From: Hyphomicrobiales bacterium | Lineage (GTDB): Bacteria > Pseudomonadota > Alphaproteobacteria > Rhizobiales > Rhizobiaceae | DNA length: 64,000 bases | Direction of reading: 5' to 3' | NCBI GenBank assembly: GCA_900474095.1 | Contig: UCOA01000025.1 | Coordinates: forward strand, 111,875 to 175,874 | Shown: positions 35,368-45,262 of the stretch, piece by piece | How positions within the stretch are numbered: position 1 is the first letter of the stretch | Layout: the number at the start of each line of letters is the position of its first letter | The notes under the pieces: generated by a model | Database searches by the model: none | Told to the model about the DNA's origin: nothing | The model's input: only the letters and a program-made list of their open reading frames with translations | Made by a program: the position numbers and the translations under genes

Positions 35368-35732
35368 CGCGTTCTCCCCAAAAAACACACCGATGCCCGC
35401 GCTCCATTGTCCGGAGCGACAAGCGATTCGGTGATGTCGCGGCAAAAACGAAGGGTCATTAATCTCGACTTGGGTCTTTCCGTGGGATTTCAGCACCGCC
35501 GCTCACCAACCGGGAGCGAATGGCTTGTACTTGAGTCTGCATTAAACCGGACTTTTCCTGGTTTGTCAGGTACTCCAATCATGAAACTTGAGATTCAATG
35601 AAATATCCGGCGACGGAGGCTCGCGGTTTATTGTGATGGGTACACTTTCAAGAATGCCGATTTGTTGCGGGCCGAACAAGGAACCGCTAGAAAACACCAC
35701 GTGACGATGCCATCTCCATCGAAAGTGCTGAA

Positions 35733-36485
35733 ATGTCTGCGAAACTCTCGGTAAACCTGAACGCGATCGCCATGCTTCGCAACCGGCGCGATCTCCCCTG
35801 GCCATCGGTGACGGGGCTGGGGCAAATTGCGCTCGAGGCTGGTGCAAGCGGCCTGACCGTGCATCCGCGTCCGGATCAGCGGCATATCCGTTTCTCCGAT
35901 CTCGCCCCGATCCGCGCCCTGATTGACGATCTTTATCCGCAGGCCGAATTCAACATGGAAGGTTTTCCGAACGAGGAGTTCCTGGAACTTGTCGAGCGCC
36001 ATCAGCCCGAGCAGGTGACGCTGGTCCCGGACGATCCGGCGCAGGCGACGTCAGACCACGGCTGGGACTTCCGCAAGAACCACAATCTGCTTGGCAATGT
36101 CGTCGGACGCCTGAAGAAGAATGGTTTTCGGGTGTCGCTGTTTGCCGATGGCGATCCGGACCTCGAGGCGCTGACGATCGCCAAGGAGACCGGCGCCGAT
36201 CGGATCGAGCTTTATACCGGCCCCTATGGCGGCTGTTACGATGATCCCGGGCGGGGTGCCGTGCTTCTGGAGGAACTTGGACGCACGGCCGACCTTGCGG
36301 CGGAACTCGGTCTTGAGGTCAATGCCGGGCACGACCTGACGGTCGCCAACCTGCCGGCGTTGGCGGCACGGATTTCGAACCTCGCCGAGGTCTCGATCGG
36401 TCACGGTCTGACCGCCGATGCGCTGCAATACGGTATGGCGGAAACCGTCCGCCGCTTCTGCCGCGCTTGTGGCCAAGATATCTGA
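35733..36485 (+). CDS. pdxJ: pyridoxine 5'-phosphate synthase
   Basis: 250 residues, TIM barrel. [14 protein letters not shown] at the N-terminus, [47 protein letters not shown] and [13 protein letters not shown] are the PdxJ signatures. It condenses 1-deoxyxylulose 5-phosphate with aminoacetone phosphate to make pyridoxine phosphate, the vitamin B6 precursor. It stands alone; the 365 bp upstream (35368-35732) hold no other gene and presumably its promoter. Confidence 0.97.
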   Translation: MSAKLSVNLNAIAMLRNRRDLPWPSVTGLGQIALEAGASGLTVHPRPDQRHIRFSDLAPIRALIDDLYPQAEFNMEGFPNEEFLELVERHQPEQVTLVPDDPAQATSDHGWDFRKNHNLLGNVVGRLKKNGFRVSLFADGDPDLEALTIAKETGADRIELYTGPYGGCYDDPGRGAVLLEELGRTADLAAELGLEVNAGHDLTVANLPALAARISNLAEVSIGHGLTADALQYGMAETVRRFCRACGQDI

Positions 36486-36506
36486 GAACTCACGCGGTTG
36501 TTAGAA

Positions 36507-36533
36507 GGGCTCCGTCAACACGGAGCCCCTTTC
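36507..36533. terminator. intrinsic terminator between pdxJ and the quinone-oxidoreductase-like gene
   Basis: GGGCTCCG (36507-36514) pairs perfectly with CGGAGCCC (36521-36528) around a 6-nt loop and is followed by CTTTC. It sits between convergent genes and may serve both. Confidence 0.72.
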
Positions 36534-36537
36534 GCCT

Positions 36538-37425
36538 TCAGCCAAGAAGGGCTGGTTTGCTGGCTTCAAGGAAGCTTTCGAGCGACGCCAGCTTCTCGCC
36601 GGAAAGCCTGCCGGCATCACCGGTGACCATGTCGATATGGCCTTCGCGTGTATTGGCATCGAATGAGACAACGATCGGGATCAAGAAGTCCGGAAGGCCC
36701 GCGGCCTTCAGCCCGCCTGCGAGTTGCTCGTCGGTGACATGCATGACCTCAAGCGGCTTGCCGGTGACCTTCGACACGGTGGCCGCGATTTCGTTTACCG
36801 TGCGCTTGGTCTCGCCGGTCAGTGTGTAAATCGCGCTCTCGGTCGCACCGGAGGCGAGCGCCGCGGCTGTCGCCTTGGCAATGTCGGCGCGCGCGACATG
36901 AGCAAGCTTGCCATCGCCGGACGCGGTGTACCACTTCCCATCGGCGAGCGCGTGCGGCAGCGCCATGAACAGGTTTTCCATGTACCAGCCGTTGCGCAGG
37001 ATGGTGTAAGGAATGCCTGTCGCCTTGATGGCGTTTTCGGTGCCGAGGTGGTCGGACGCGAAGGGGATGACGGAGGTTTCCGGGCTCGGCATCGACGTGT
37101 AGAGGATGTGCTTGGCGCCCGCCTTCTGTGCCGCCGACACGGCCGTCTGGTGCTGGCGCAGGCGCTTGCCGGCTTCGTCCAGCGCGTCGGTGGAGATGAT
37201 CAGGATGCGATCGGCGCCCTTGAAGGCGGCTTCCAGCGAAGCGGCATCGTCGAAGTCTGCCGAGCGGGTCTGGACGCCCTGGGCGGCATAGCCGGCGAGC
37301 TTGGTGGTATCGCGGCTGGTGGCGATGATATTGGCCGGCGAAACCTTGCCGGAGGAGAGGAGTTCGTCGAGGACGAGGCGACCGAGCTGGCCGGCGGCGC
37401 CGGTGACGAGGAGGGTTTCGGACAT
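36538..37425 (-). CDS. NmrA/QorB-like NAD(P)-dependent oxidoreductase
   Basis: 295 residues. The Rossmann opening LLVTGAAGQLGRLVLDELL and ATSRDTTKLAGYAAQGVQ, then ILYTSMPSP and YTILRNGWYMENL, match the atypical SDR group that includes NAD(P)H:quinone oxidoreductase QorB. It is divergent from an HxlR regulator 157 bp away, a common pairing in which HxlR senses reactive electrophiles and controls the reductase. Confidence 0.9.
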   Translation of the reverse strand: MSETLLVTGAAGQLGRLVLDELLSSGKVSPANIIATSRDTTKLAGYAAQGVQTRSADFDDAASLEAAFKGADRILIISTDALDEAGKRLRQHQTAVSAAQKAGAKHILYTSMPSPETSVIPFASDHLGTENAIKATGIPYTILRNGWYMENLFMALPHALADGKWYTASGDGKLAHVARADIAKATAAALASGATESAIYTLTGETKRTVNEIAATVSKVTGKPLEVMHVTDEQLAGGLKAAGLPDFLIPIVVSFDANTREGHIDMVTGDAGRLSGEKLASLESFLEASKPALLG

Positions 37426-37582
37426 GGTGCTTCCCTTGTTGTCAAACGGCGCCGCAGCGCGTTGCTGAAGCGTCCGGTTTGAGATATGGTTCCCAAATGA
37501 GACCTTCTCTTATTTCGTTATCGACAAGCGGATGTAAAGGAGGCAGTTTTTTCTGCGGTGGTTACGGGAAGGATACCGGCCT

Positions 37583-37987
37583 ATGAACAAGGTGGCAGGC
37601 AAGACCGAGGGCGAACAGGTGATCGTCGTCGCAGGCATGGTGTTCAAGGGGCAGGATTGCCCGGTGCGCGATGTCATCGACAATATCGGTGGCAAATGGA
37701 ACACGCTGATGATCCTGGCGCTGGCCGACGGACCGATGCGCTTTTCGGCGCTGCGCCGGCTGATCCCGGATATCTCCCAGCGCATGCTGACCCAGACACT
37801 GCGCGACCTGCAGCGCGATGGCTATATCGGTCGCGAGGTCTTCCCGACCCAGCCGCCGAGCGTCGAATACCGGCTGACGCCGCTGGGGCAGTCCTTCCTC
37901 GTGCTTGTAAAAGGACTGGTCGAATGGTCGAAGGCGCACCATGAGGCGATCCGGGCGGCGCGGGCGGAGTATGACGTAGCCGCGTGA
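37583..37987 (+). CDS. HxlR-family transcriptional regulator
   Basis: 134 residues. The winged-helix HxlR core [58 protein letters not shown] is complete, with the conserved Cys near residue 26. HxlR proteins sense aldehydes or thiol-reactive compounds. It is divergent from the QorB-like gene and overlaps by 4 bp an open frame leading to the monooxygenase downstream, so it may control both. AAGGA precedes the ATG. Confidence 0.92.
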   Translation: MNKVAGKTEGEQVIVVAGMVFKGQDCPVRDVIDNIGGKWNTLMILALADGPMRFSALRRLIPDISQRMLTQTLRDLQRDGYIGREVFPTQPPSVEYRLTPLGQSFLVLVKGLVEWSKAHHEAIRAARAEYDVAA

Positions 37988-38070
37988 GGATCAGACCGCG
38001 CTGCGGCGCTGGACGGTTTGCGGCGTGGGCTGCTACAGATGTCGATGGGGACGATACCTGGAAGGCGTTG

Positions 38071-39324
38071 ATGAAGCAGCTCGATATTGGCGTGGCCGGA
38101 GCCGGACCGGCAGGTCTTGCCGCAGCCCTTTTCCTGTCTCGCGCCGGTCATCGCGTCGAAATCCTGGAACGATTCGAGACGCCGGCACCGGTCGGGTCCG
38201 GGCTGTTGATGCAGCCGACGGGACTGACTGTTCTCAATGCGCTCGGGCTGTTAGATACCATCCACGCCGTCGGCAGCCGGATCGATCGGCTGCACGGTGC
38301 CGATGCCGTGAGCGGGCGCACCGTGCTGGACGTGCGTTACGACGCAGCGCCCGGCGGGCGATATGGCCTTGCGGTGCAGCGCGCTGCACTCTTCAACACG
38401 CTGCATGATGCGGTGGTTGCCGACGGCATCCGGATCCGAACCGGCATCGATCTTGCTGCCGCCGAACTACGTAGCGATCGTGCCGTGCTGAAGACCCCGG
38501 AAGGCGCGGAGGTTGGCGACTACGATCTGGTGATCGATGCAAGCGGCGCGCGTTCGACGCTCGCTGCCAAATCCGTTGCCGCGCCTTCTATTCGCGACCT
38601 GACCTACGGTGCCTTCTGGGCGACACTGGATGGGACCGGTGCGGTGTACGACAAAAGTGCCCTGTCGCAGCGCTACGACAAGGCCAAGGTGATGATCGGC
38701 CTGCTGCCGGCCGGCCGGACGCGCAGGGATGAGCCGGAGCGGGTGGCTTTCTTCTGGAGCCTCAAGGTTTGCGACGTGGATGCGGTGAAGGCGGCCGGCC
38801 TTGATCGATGGAAAACGATCATCCGCAACTATTGGCCAGACTGCGCGCCGTTTCTCGACCAGATCGAGGATTGGGATCAGCTGACGCTGGCGCGCTACGC
38901 CCATCGGACCGCTCTGCCGCCCTTTTCGGAGCGGCTGGTCTTCATCGGCGACAGCGCCCATTCGACCAGCCCGCAATTGGGGCAGGGCGCCAATATGGCG
39001 CTGCTCGATGCGGCGGCATTGAGCCATACGCTGGCGAGTCACACCGATATCCCGTCGGCGCTTGCGGCCTATGCCCGGGCGCGCCGCAATCACGTGCGGC
39101 TGTTCCAGCTGCTGTCGCTCGCCTTCACGCCTTTCTACCAGTCGGACTCCAACGGCGTTGCCTGGGTGCGCGACCGACTGGTTTCCACCATCGCCAAAAT
39201 TCCGCCGATACCCGGGCTGCTTGCTTCGATTGTCGCCGGCACGCTGATCGATCCCTTTGGGCCCGCCGGCCTGACGGAATGCAAGTGGCAGGAGGACCTC
39301 AGCCTGCTCAGCGGCATGGCGTAG
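38071..39324 (+). CDS. FAD-dependent monooxygenase (UbiH/PHBH type)
   Basis: 417 residues from the ATG at 38071 with GGAAGG upstream; the open frame begins at 37984 inside the HxlR stop. GAGPAGLAAALFLSRAGHRVEILER is the N-terminal FAD-binding GxGxxG, DLVIDASGARST the mid DG-like motif, and LVFIGDSAHSTSPQLGQGANMALLDAAALS the second FAD motif. Family members hydroxylate aromatic or aliphatic substrates with NAD(P)H. The substrate is not evident. It ends at a convergent MarR-GNAT gene. Confidence 0.9.
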   Translation: MKQLDIGVAGAGPAGLAAALFLSRAGHRVEILERFETPAPVGSGLLMQPTGLTVLNALGLLDTIHAVGSRIDRLHGADAVSGRTVLDVRYDAAPGGRYGLAVQRAALFNTLHDAVVADGIRIRTGIDLAAAELRSDRAVLKTPEGAEVGDYDLVIDASGARSTLAAKSVAAPSIRDLTYGAFWATLDGTGAVYDKSALSQRYDKAKVMIGLLPAGRTRRDEPERVAFFWSLKVCDVDAVKAAGLDRWKTIIRNYWPDCAPFLDQIEDWDQLTLARYAHRTALPPFSERLVFIGDSAHSTSPQLGQGANMALLDAAALSHTLASHTDIPSALAAYARARRNHVRLFQLLSLAFTPFYQSDSNGVAWVRDRLVSTIAKIPPIPGLLASIVAGTLIDPFGPAGLTECKWQEDLSLLSGMA

Positions 39325-39338
39325 CTAATGCTCGGAAA

Positions 39339-40280
39339 TCACAGGCTGCGCTGCCAGGTCTGGCCGTTCAGGTCCTTTCCGAAACTGTGATGCCTTGCCT
39401 CGTGGACAAGGAAAAAACCCTCCGCCTCGTAGATCCTTCGGGCGCTGACGAGAACATCGTTGGTCCACAGCGTCAGCGTTTCGTAGCCGGCCTCGCGGGC
39501 AAAAGCGACGCATTGGCGAACTAGCGCCCGGCCGATACCGAGCCCGCGGGCGAAGGGCTCGACATAGAGCAGCCGCAGCTTGGCCGTGCCGCCGCCGGCA
39601 TCGACCAGAAACACCGAACCGGCGATCTCGCCACCTGATTCGGCGATCCAGCAGAACTCGCGGCCGGCTTTGAAATTCTGGATGAAATTGACGGCGATCT
39701 CCATCGCCAGCCCCTCATATTCGCCGTTCCAGCCATATTCTTCAATGTAAAGCTTCGTCTGTCGGCCGAGTACCCAGCTGATGTCGCCGGGCCGATGCGG
39801 GCGAAGGATGAAATCCCTCGCCGGCGACCCCGAAAGCAGTGTTTCGATCCGGCCCATGGCCGTGGCGATCGTCTCTTGCTGTGCGGCGTTGAGGGCCGAA
39901 AGCATAGCCGCAATCTCCTGGCGGGAGCGGACGGCAAGAACGCGAGCCTCAGAAAGTCCCTCGGCGGTCAGTTCAAGCAGCTGGCTGCGCTGGTCCTGCG
40001 GGTCCGGCCTGGTAAGAAGCAGCCCGTCGTTACGGAATTTTTTCAGAATACGGCTGAGGTAGGCGGCATCGAGGTGCAATTCCTCGATCAACCTTTTCGC
40101 CGACAGACCGGGCTGGGCCGCCAGTTCATAAATAATTCGCGCCTCCGTCAGGGTGAAGCGGCTGTCGAGAAATGCGCGGCCGAGCAGGCCGAGCTGATTG
40201 GTGTAGAAGCGGTTGAATGCACGCACGGTCTCGATGTGGTCGGCCGGCTTCTCATCAGGCAAGGTCACGTGGGTGTTCAT
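39339..40280 (-). CDS. bifunctional MarR-type regulator/GNAT N-acetyltransferase
   Basis: 313 residues. Residues ~1-150 form a MarR winged helix (LTEARIIYELAAQPGLSAKRLIEELHLDAAYLSRILKKF). Residues ~160-313 form a GNAT domain (WIAESGGEIAGSVFLV, LRLLYVEPFARGLGIGRALV, LTLWTNDVLVSARRIYEAEGF). This fused architecture is known in Proteobacteria and its ligand is generally unknown. It is alone, convergent with the monooxygenase. Confidence 0.93.
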   Translation of the reverse strand: MNTHVTLPDEKPADHIETVRAFNRFYTNQLGLLGRAFLDSRFTLTEARIIYELAAQPGLSAKRLIEELHLDAAYLSRILKKFRNDGLLLTRPDPQDQRSQLLELTAEGLSEARVLAVRSRQEIAAMLSALNAAQQETIATAMGRIETLLSGSPARDFILRPHRPGDISWVLGRQTKLYIEEYGWNGEYEGLAMEIAVNFIQNFKAGREFCWIAESGGEIAGSVFLVDAGGGTAKLRLLYVEPFARGLGIGRALVRQCVAFAREAGYETLTLWTNDVLVSARRIYEAEGFFLVHEARHHSFGKDLNGQTWQRSL

Positions 40281-40345
40281 GGCAATCTCCTTGCTTGGAA
40301 GACTGCCATGATTTAGTTGACTTAGTCAAATAAAGCACGTGAAAA

Positions 40346-41065
40346 TCAGGCGGCCTCTTGGCCGAGCTGCGATAAACCTTTCAGCGCGAAATCGACAGCC
40401 GCTTCGGCATGGATCGCAGTGGAATCAAAGCCGGGCAGGGGCAGGTTGTGCGGGTCAAGGATCAAGCAGATCTCGGTGCAGCCGAGGATGATCGCGTCGG
40501 CGCCTTCACTCTTGGCGCGCTCGATGACCGTCATCAGCGCTTGGCGGGAGCTGTCGAGGACGGCGCCGGCGCAGAGTTCGTTGAAGATGATGTCGTGCAC
40601 CAGGGCACGGTCCTCGGCGTTCGGGACCATGACGTCGATGCCGTGGGTTGCCATGCGGCCGGTATAGAAGCCGTGCTCCATCGTGTAGCGCGTCGCCAGA
40701 AGCAGCGGGCGCTTGATGCCGGCGGCCTTCATCGATGCGGCGGTCTGGTCGATGATGTTGATCAGCGGAACCGAGATGGACGCCTGAACCTCGTCGGCGA
40801 TCAGGTGCATAGTATTGGTGCAGATCAGCACGCATGCGGCACCTGCGGCCTCGAGGCCCTGTGCGACCTCCGACAGGCGCTTGGCGGCGTCGTCCCAGCG
40901 GCCGGCTTTCTGGAGGTCGACGATGCTCTGGAAATCGACAGAATGCAGCATGACTTCGGCGGAATGCAGCCCGCCAAGGCGTTCGCGCACGGCTTCGTTG
41001 ATCATGCGGTAATAGACTGCCGAGCTTTCAAAGCTCATTCCACCGATGAGGCCGATCTTGCGCAT
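40346..41065 (-). CDS. aspartate/glutamate racemase-family protein
   Basis: 239 residues. It starts MRKIGLIGGMSFESSAVYYRMINEAV as in aspartate racemases, with both catalytic Cys regions: VLICTNTMHLIAD and IILGCTEICLIL. It interconverts L- and D-aspartate (or glutamate or a relative). It is divergent from an Lrp/AsnC regulator 173 bp away, which probably controls it in response to an amino acid. Confidence 0.92.
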   Translation of the reverse strand: MRKIGLIGGMSFESSAVYYRMINEAVRERLGGLHSAEVMLHSVDFQSIVDLQKAGRWDDAAKRLSEVAQGLEAAGAACVLICTNTMHLIADEVQASISVPLINIIDQTAASMKAAGIKRPLLLATRYTMEHGFYTGRMATHGIDVMVPNAEDRALVHDIIFNELCAGAVLDSSRQALMTVIERAKSEGADAIILGCTEICLILDPHNLPLPGFDSTAIHAEAAVDFALKGLSQLGQEAA

Positions 41066-41238
41066 GATGCTGTTCCTGTTCCGCTTTGTTTTCCGATGAA
41101 GAGATTGTCGCCGAGGCGAAGCGGAAAGTGTTCGCTTTGTTTCGTGACATTGCAGCCGTTTGCGCGTATTTTTTGCATTATTTCAGGGCATGGCGCAAAT
41201 TTTTCGTGCAAGCGCCCGTTTGATAGGGAGAGCAGGGC

Positions 41239-41703
41239 GTGCTGGACGAAAGAGACCGGAAGATTCTGTCGTTGTTGCAGGAGGATGCTAGCCTCTCGGT
41301 CGGCGACCTCGCTGAAAAAGTGAACCTCTCGCTCTCGGCCTGCTCGCGGCGCATCCAGCGGCTGGAGGAGGCCGGGTATGTCGCCCGTCGTATCGCCGTG
41401 CTCGATCGCGACAAAATGGGCGTGCCAACAACCGTCTTCGCGCTGATCAAGACGGCCCATCATTCCGACGACTGGATCGATATCTTCCGCAAGGTGATTG
41501 CCGATATTCCCGAAATTGTCGAGGCGCACCGGCTGACCGGCAATTACGACTACATCCTGAAAGTTGTGCTGCCGCGGGTCGAGCATTACGACGTGATCTA
41601 CAAGCAGATCGTCCGCAAGGTCGAACTGTTCGACGTCTCGGCTTCGATCTCGATGGAGGTGCTGAAGAGCGGGATGGCGGTGCCGGTGGACTATGTGCGG
41701 TGA
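41239..41703 (+). CDS. Lrp/AsnC-family transcriptional regulator
   Basis: 154 residues from a GTG. The N-terminal HTH LDERDRKILSLLQEDASLSVGDLAEKVNLSLSACSRRIQRLEEAGYV and C-terminal RAM domain (VFALIKTAHHSDDW, HRLTGNYDYILKVVLP) are complete. It is divergent from the racemase-family gene, so the likely target is that gene and itself. The ligand is probably an amino acid. Confidence 0.94.
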   Translation: MLDERDRKILSLLQEDASLSVGDLAEKVNLSLSACSRRIQRLEEAGYVARRIAVLDRDKMGVPTTVFALIKTAHHSDDWIDIFRKVIADIPEIVEAHRLTGNYDYILKVVLPRVEHYDVIYKQIVRKVELFDVSASISMEVLKSGMAVPVDYVR

Positions 41704-41737
41704 GCCGAGGAACTCCCTGCCTTACCCGTTCAAATTG

Positions 41738-42796
41738 TCAGGGGATGATCAGCTGTTCCCGCATCTCGCGGAAGACCGACAGGAACATCTCGTCGGTCTG
41801 TACATAGTCATGGAAACCCAATCGGCGTGCCTTGGTGCCGTCGGCGAAGAAGTCGTAATTCCAGCTGAACACCGCGTCGCCGAAGGCCCAGGAGGAGACC
41901 GCCTTGTAGGGGTGATCGGCAAGGCCGTATTTTTCTTTCATCTGCTGCCAGAGCGGTGCCTTGTCCGCCATTACGACATTGAGCGACATCGGCAGGGGAG
42001 CAGCGGTCTCCACCTCGAAGAAGCGAGCGATCTTCGGCCACATCTCGTTCCAACGAAAGAGATCGCCGTTGGTGATGTTGAAGGCCTGGTTGGCGCATCG
42101 CGGATTGGTAGCGGCCCAGACGGTAGCCCTGGCCAGAAGGCCGGCATCGGTCATTTCGAGCAGCGTGTCGTAGGCGCCAGGTTTGCCGGGAAAGCGCAGG
42201 GGCAGGCCGAGCTCCTTCGACATGGAGGCGTAGAGGCCGATGGCCGTCGCAAGATTCATCGGATTGCCGGTCGCGGTGCCGATGACGACGGAGGGGCGCA
42301 GCGCCGACCAAGTCCATGAATTACCCTGTTGCCGGCGCTGCAGAAAGGCTTGCTGGTCCATGTTGAACTCCGGCGGCATATGGTTGTCTTCGTCTTCTCG
42401 GGCCGGCGTCTTGAAAGGCCCGAGGTGCGCGCCGTAGACCTTGTAGCCCTGCATCAAGCTGACATGCTGCAGGCCTGGTGCCGCGCGCTCGACGGCGGTG
42501 ACGACGTTGACCAGCATGGTGAGATTTGGTTCGACCAGTTCGGCCCAGGTGGGGCGGTCCTGATAGGCGGCATAAAAAACGTGGGTCACTTCAGTGAGAT
42601 CGCCGAGTTTCTTCGCGCAATCGGCGAGGTCGAGTAGATCGACCGAAATGTGCCGGATCTTTTCGGTCGATAGGCCGCCGCGGCGGGACAGGCCGATGAT
42701 CGACCAGTCATCGAGAGTTTGGAGATGGCGGGCGAGGTTGCCTCCGATGACGCCCCGGGCGCCGACGATGAGGGCGGTTTTGTGCTGGTCACGCAT
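41738..42796 (-). CDS. PRISE-like short-chain reductase (progesterone 5-beta-reductase/iridoid synthase-like)
   Basis: 352 residues. The N-terminal ALIVGARGVIGGNLARHLQTL is a Rossmann motif. YKVYGAHLGPFKTPAREDE resembles the PRISE-family KHYLGPF signature, with TWSALRPSVVIGTA as an extended-SDR element. PRISE enzymes reduce enones with NADPH; the bacterial substrates are mostly unknown. It is divergent from a LysR regulator 96 bp away, the probable controller. Confidence 0.82.
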   Translation of the reverse strand: MRDQHKTALIVGARGVIGGNLARHLQTLDDWSIIGLSRRGGLSTEKIRHISVDLLDLADCAKKLGDLTEVTHVFYAAYQDRPTWAELVEPNLTMLVNVVTAVERAAPGLQHVSLMQGYKVYGAHLGPFKTPAREDEDNHMPPEFNMDQQAFLQRRQQGNSWTWSALRPSVVIGTATGNPMNLATAIGLYASMSKELGLPLRFPGKPGAYDTLLEMTDAGLLARATVWAATNPRCANQAFNITNGDLFRWNEMWPKIARFFEVETAAPLPMSLNVVMADKAPLWQQMKEKYGLADHPYKAVSSWAFGDAVFSWNYDFFADGTKARRLGFHDYVQTDEMFLSVFREMREQLIIP

Positions 42797-42892
42797 GACG
42801 ATCTCCTGATGTCTTGATGGAGGAGATATGGACGCGGCGCGATTTCGGAACTAGACAGCGGACAAGCACAGGATTTGTGAGGTGAAGTCACA

Positions 42893-43798
42893 ATGGCACG
42901 GCTGGACGTCAACCGATCGGGCGAGATGGAAGTGTTCGTGCGGGTCGTCGATCTCGGCGGGTTTTCGGCTGCCGCCCGTCACTTCGCCATGACACCGTCG
43001 GCGGTCAGCAAGCTGGTCTCGCGGCTGGAGGGGCGACTGAATGCGCGGCTTGTCAACCGTTCGACCCGCAGGCTGCAACTGACGCCGGAAGGCTGCCGCT
43101 ACTACGAACATGGCGTGCGGGTTCTGGCGAATCTGGATGAGGCCGAGAGTGTCGCCGCTCTTGCCGATAGCCCGAGCGGGCGAGTGCGCGTCAGCTGCAA
43201 CATTCCCTTCGGGAGGCATGTTCTGCTGCCAGCCCTGCCGGATTTCCTTGGACTTTATCCAAATGTCTCATTGGACCTGTCCCTAACCGACAGTGTCGTC
43301 GACCTCCTGGAAGACCGCGCAGACATTGCCATTCGGGCAGGACCGCTGAAAAACTCGGCGCTGATGGCGCGCAAGCTCGGAACGGTGAAGATGCACATCG
43401 CCGCGGCACCTGGCTATATCGAGCGCAGGGGCATGCCGCGCCGTCCGGAGGACCTGCAGAATCACAATCTGCTCGGACCCAATTATGTGCGCGCCACTGG
43501 CGGCTGGCCTTTCCTCGATGGCGGCGTAAGTCTGACGATCAAACCGGCCGGCAGTATTCAGGCGAGCGACGGGGAGGCGCTACGCGAGCTTGCTCTGGCC
43601 GGGGCAGGGCTGGCGCGGCTCGCGGATTTTCAGGTGCGGGAGGATTTTGCCCGGGGAGCATTGACGCCGGTGCTCGAGGCGTTCACCGCGACGGATAGCG
43701 AAGAGGTGCACGCCGTCTTTCTCGGCCAAGGCGGTCATATGCCGGCGCGAGTTCGTGTGCTTCTCGATTTCCTCGCCGCCCGCTGCCGGGTCGGATGA
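42893..43798 (+). CDS. LysR-family transcriptional regulator
   Basis: 301 residues, normal length. The N-terminal HTH reads MEVFVRVVDLGGFSAAARHFAMTPSAVSKLVSRLEGRLNARLVNRSTRRLQLTPEG. The remainder is the LysR substrate-binding domain (RVRVSCNIPFGRHVLLPALPDFL, DIAIRAGPLKNSALMARKLG), as in CrgA/YafC-like members. It diverges from the PRISE-like reductase. Confidence 0.94.
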   Translation: MARLDVNRSGEMEVFVRVVDLGGFSAAARHFAMTPSAVSKLVSRLEGRLNARLVNRSTRRLQLTPEGCRYYEHGVRVLANLDEAESVAALADSPSGRVRVSCNIPFGRHVLLPALPDFLGLYPNVSLDLSLTDSVVDLLEDRADIAIRAGPLKNSALMARKLGTVKMHIAAAPGYIERRGMPRRPEDLQNHNLLGPNYVRATGGWPFLDGGVSLTIKPAGSIQASDGEALRELALAGAGLARLADFQVREDFARGALTPVLEAFTATDSEEVHAVFLGQGGHMPARVRVLLDFLAARCRVG

Positions 43799-43882
43799 CG
43801 TTTCAACAGGGCAGCCATTCCGACAGAGCAGTTGTGTGAGACCAAAGGAGCGGAGACACTGCGAGCGAATGGAGATTGCGTC

Positions 43883-45175
43883 ATGCCAGCCTCAAGTCGT
43901 CATCACCTGGTCGTCGTCGGAGGGGGCTTCGGCGGCCTCCAGCTTGTCAACGCTCTCAAAGGAACCCCGCTCGACATCACGCTCGTCGACAAGCGGAACC
44001 ATCATCTTTTCCAGCCGCTTCTCTATCAGGTGGCCACGACGCTTCTCGCAACCTCGGAGATCGCATGGCCGATCCGCCGGCTGTATCGCGACAGGCCGGA
44101 GGTGACGACGCTGCTTGCCGAGGTCGAGGGCGTCGATACGCGTGCGAAAACCCTCAGGCTGGCAAATGGCGACAGCATCTCCTACGACACACTCGTGCTG
44201 GCAACCGGCGCCACCCATGCGTATTTCGGCAACGACGAGTGGGAAGCGGTAGCTCCCGGTCTGAAAACGCTGGAGGATGCGACGACCATTCGCAGGCGCC
44301 TGCTGCTCGCCTTCGAGCGGGCGGAAATCGAGACAGATCCGGCGGCGCGCGAAGCGCTTTTGACGTTCACCATCATCGGCGCCGGGCCTACCGGTGTCGA
44401 GCTGGCGGGGATCATCAGGGAACTCGCGCAGTCGACCCTGCCGAAGGAGTTTCGCCGCATCGATACCCGCACCACGCGGGTGATCCTGGTGGAGGCCGGG
44501 CCGCGTGTGCTGCCGGGATTTTCCGAAGACCTATCGGCCTATGCGCATCGGGCGCTGGAAAAACGCGGCGTCGAAGTGCGCACCGGTCAGAGGGTCACCG
44601 CCTGCACGCAAGCCGGGGTCACGATCGACGACAGTTTGGTAGCGTGTCGCACCATGGTCTGGGCTGCGGGGGTTCAGGCCTCGCCCGCCGCCCGATGGCT
44701 CGGCATCGAGGCGGATCGTGCCGGCCGCGCCGTCGTCGAGAAGAACCTCACCGCAGGTGGTCATCCGGATATCTTCGTCATCGGCGACACGGCTTCGGTG
44801 TTGCGGGTGGACGGCACTCCGGTACCCGGTATCGCGCCCGCGGCAAAGCAGCAGGGGGCTTTCGTCGCAAAGGTCATCCGGGCGAGGTTGAACGGCCAGG
44901 CGGAACCCGCCGGGTTTCGCTATCGCCACCAGGGCAGCCTGGCAACGATCGGCAAGCGGTCGGCGATCATCGATTTCGGACGCTTCAAGATGAAGGGGAC
45001 GCTCGCCTGGTGGATATGGGGGATCGCTCATATCTACTTCCTCATCGGCACGCGCAGCCGTTTCGCGGTCGCCTGGAGCTGGCTGTGGAGCTACCTCCGC
45101 GGCCATCACAGCGCGCGGCTGATTACGCAGAGGGAGACCATGCGCGATGGATCCGCTGACGGGCGCGCCGAGTGA
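43883..45175 (+). CDS. ndh: type II NADH dehydrogenase
   Basis: 430 residues from the ATG at 43883 with GGAGA upstream. FAD site VVVGGGFGGLQLVNAL and RNHHLFQPLLYQVATTLLA, then the NADH site FTIIGAGPTGVELAGII, the ADP-binding Glu in ILVEAGPRVLPGF, IFVIGDTASV and PAAKQQGAFVAKVI. A C-terminal hydrophobic tail (WWIWGIAHIYFLIGTRSRFAV) anchors it to the membrane. It passes electrons from NADH to quinone without pumping protons. Confidence 0.93.
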   Translation: MPASSRHHLVVVGGGFGGLQLVNALKGTPLDITLVDKRNHHLFQPLLYQVATTLLATSEIAWPIRRLYRDRPEVTTLLAEVEGVDTRAKTLRLANGDSISYDTLVLATGATHAYFGNDEWEAVAPGLKTLEDATTIRRRLLLAFERAEIETDPAAREALLTFTIIGAGPTGVELAGIIRELAQSTLPKEFRRIDTRTTRVILVEAGPRVLPGFSEDLSAYAHRALEKRGVEVRTGQRVTACTQAGVTIDDSLVACRTMVWAAGVQASPAARWLGIEADRAGRAVVEKNLTAGGHPDIFVIGDTASVLRVDGTPVPGIAPAAKQQGAFVAKVIRARLNGQAEPAGFRYRHQGSLATIGKRSAIIDFGRFKMKGTLAWWIWGIAHIYFLIGTRSRFAVAWSWLWSYLRGHHSARLITQRETMRDGSADGRAE

Positions 45176-45262
45176 TACGCCGCCACCGTTGTTCTCGAAC
45201 TGATCGCCCGCTCTGCATCGAGGACCCGGGTGCCGACATAGGGCCTTGTATCAGAGGCGGGG

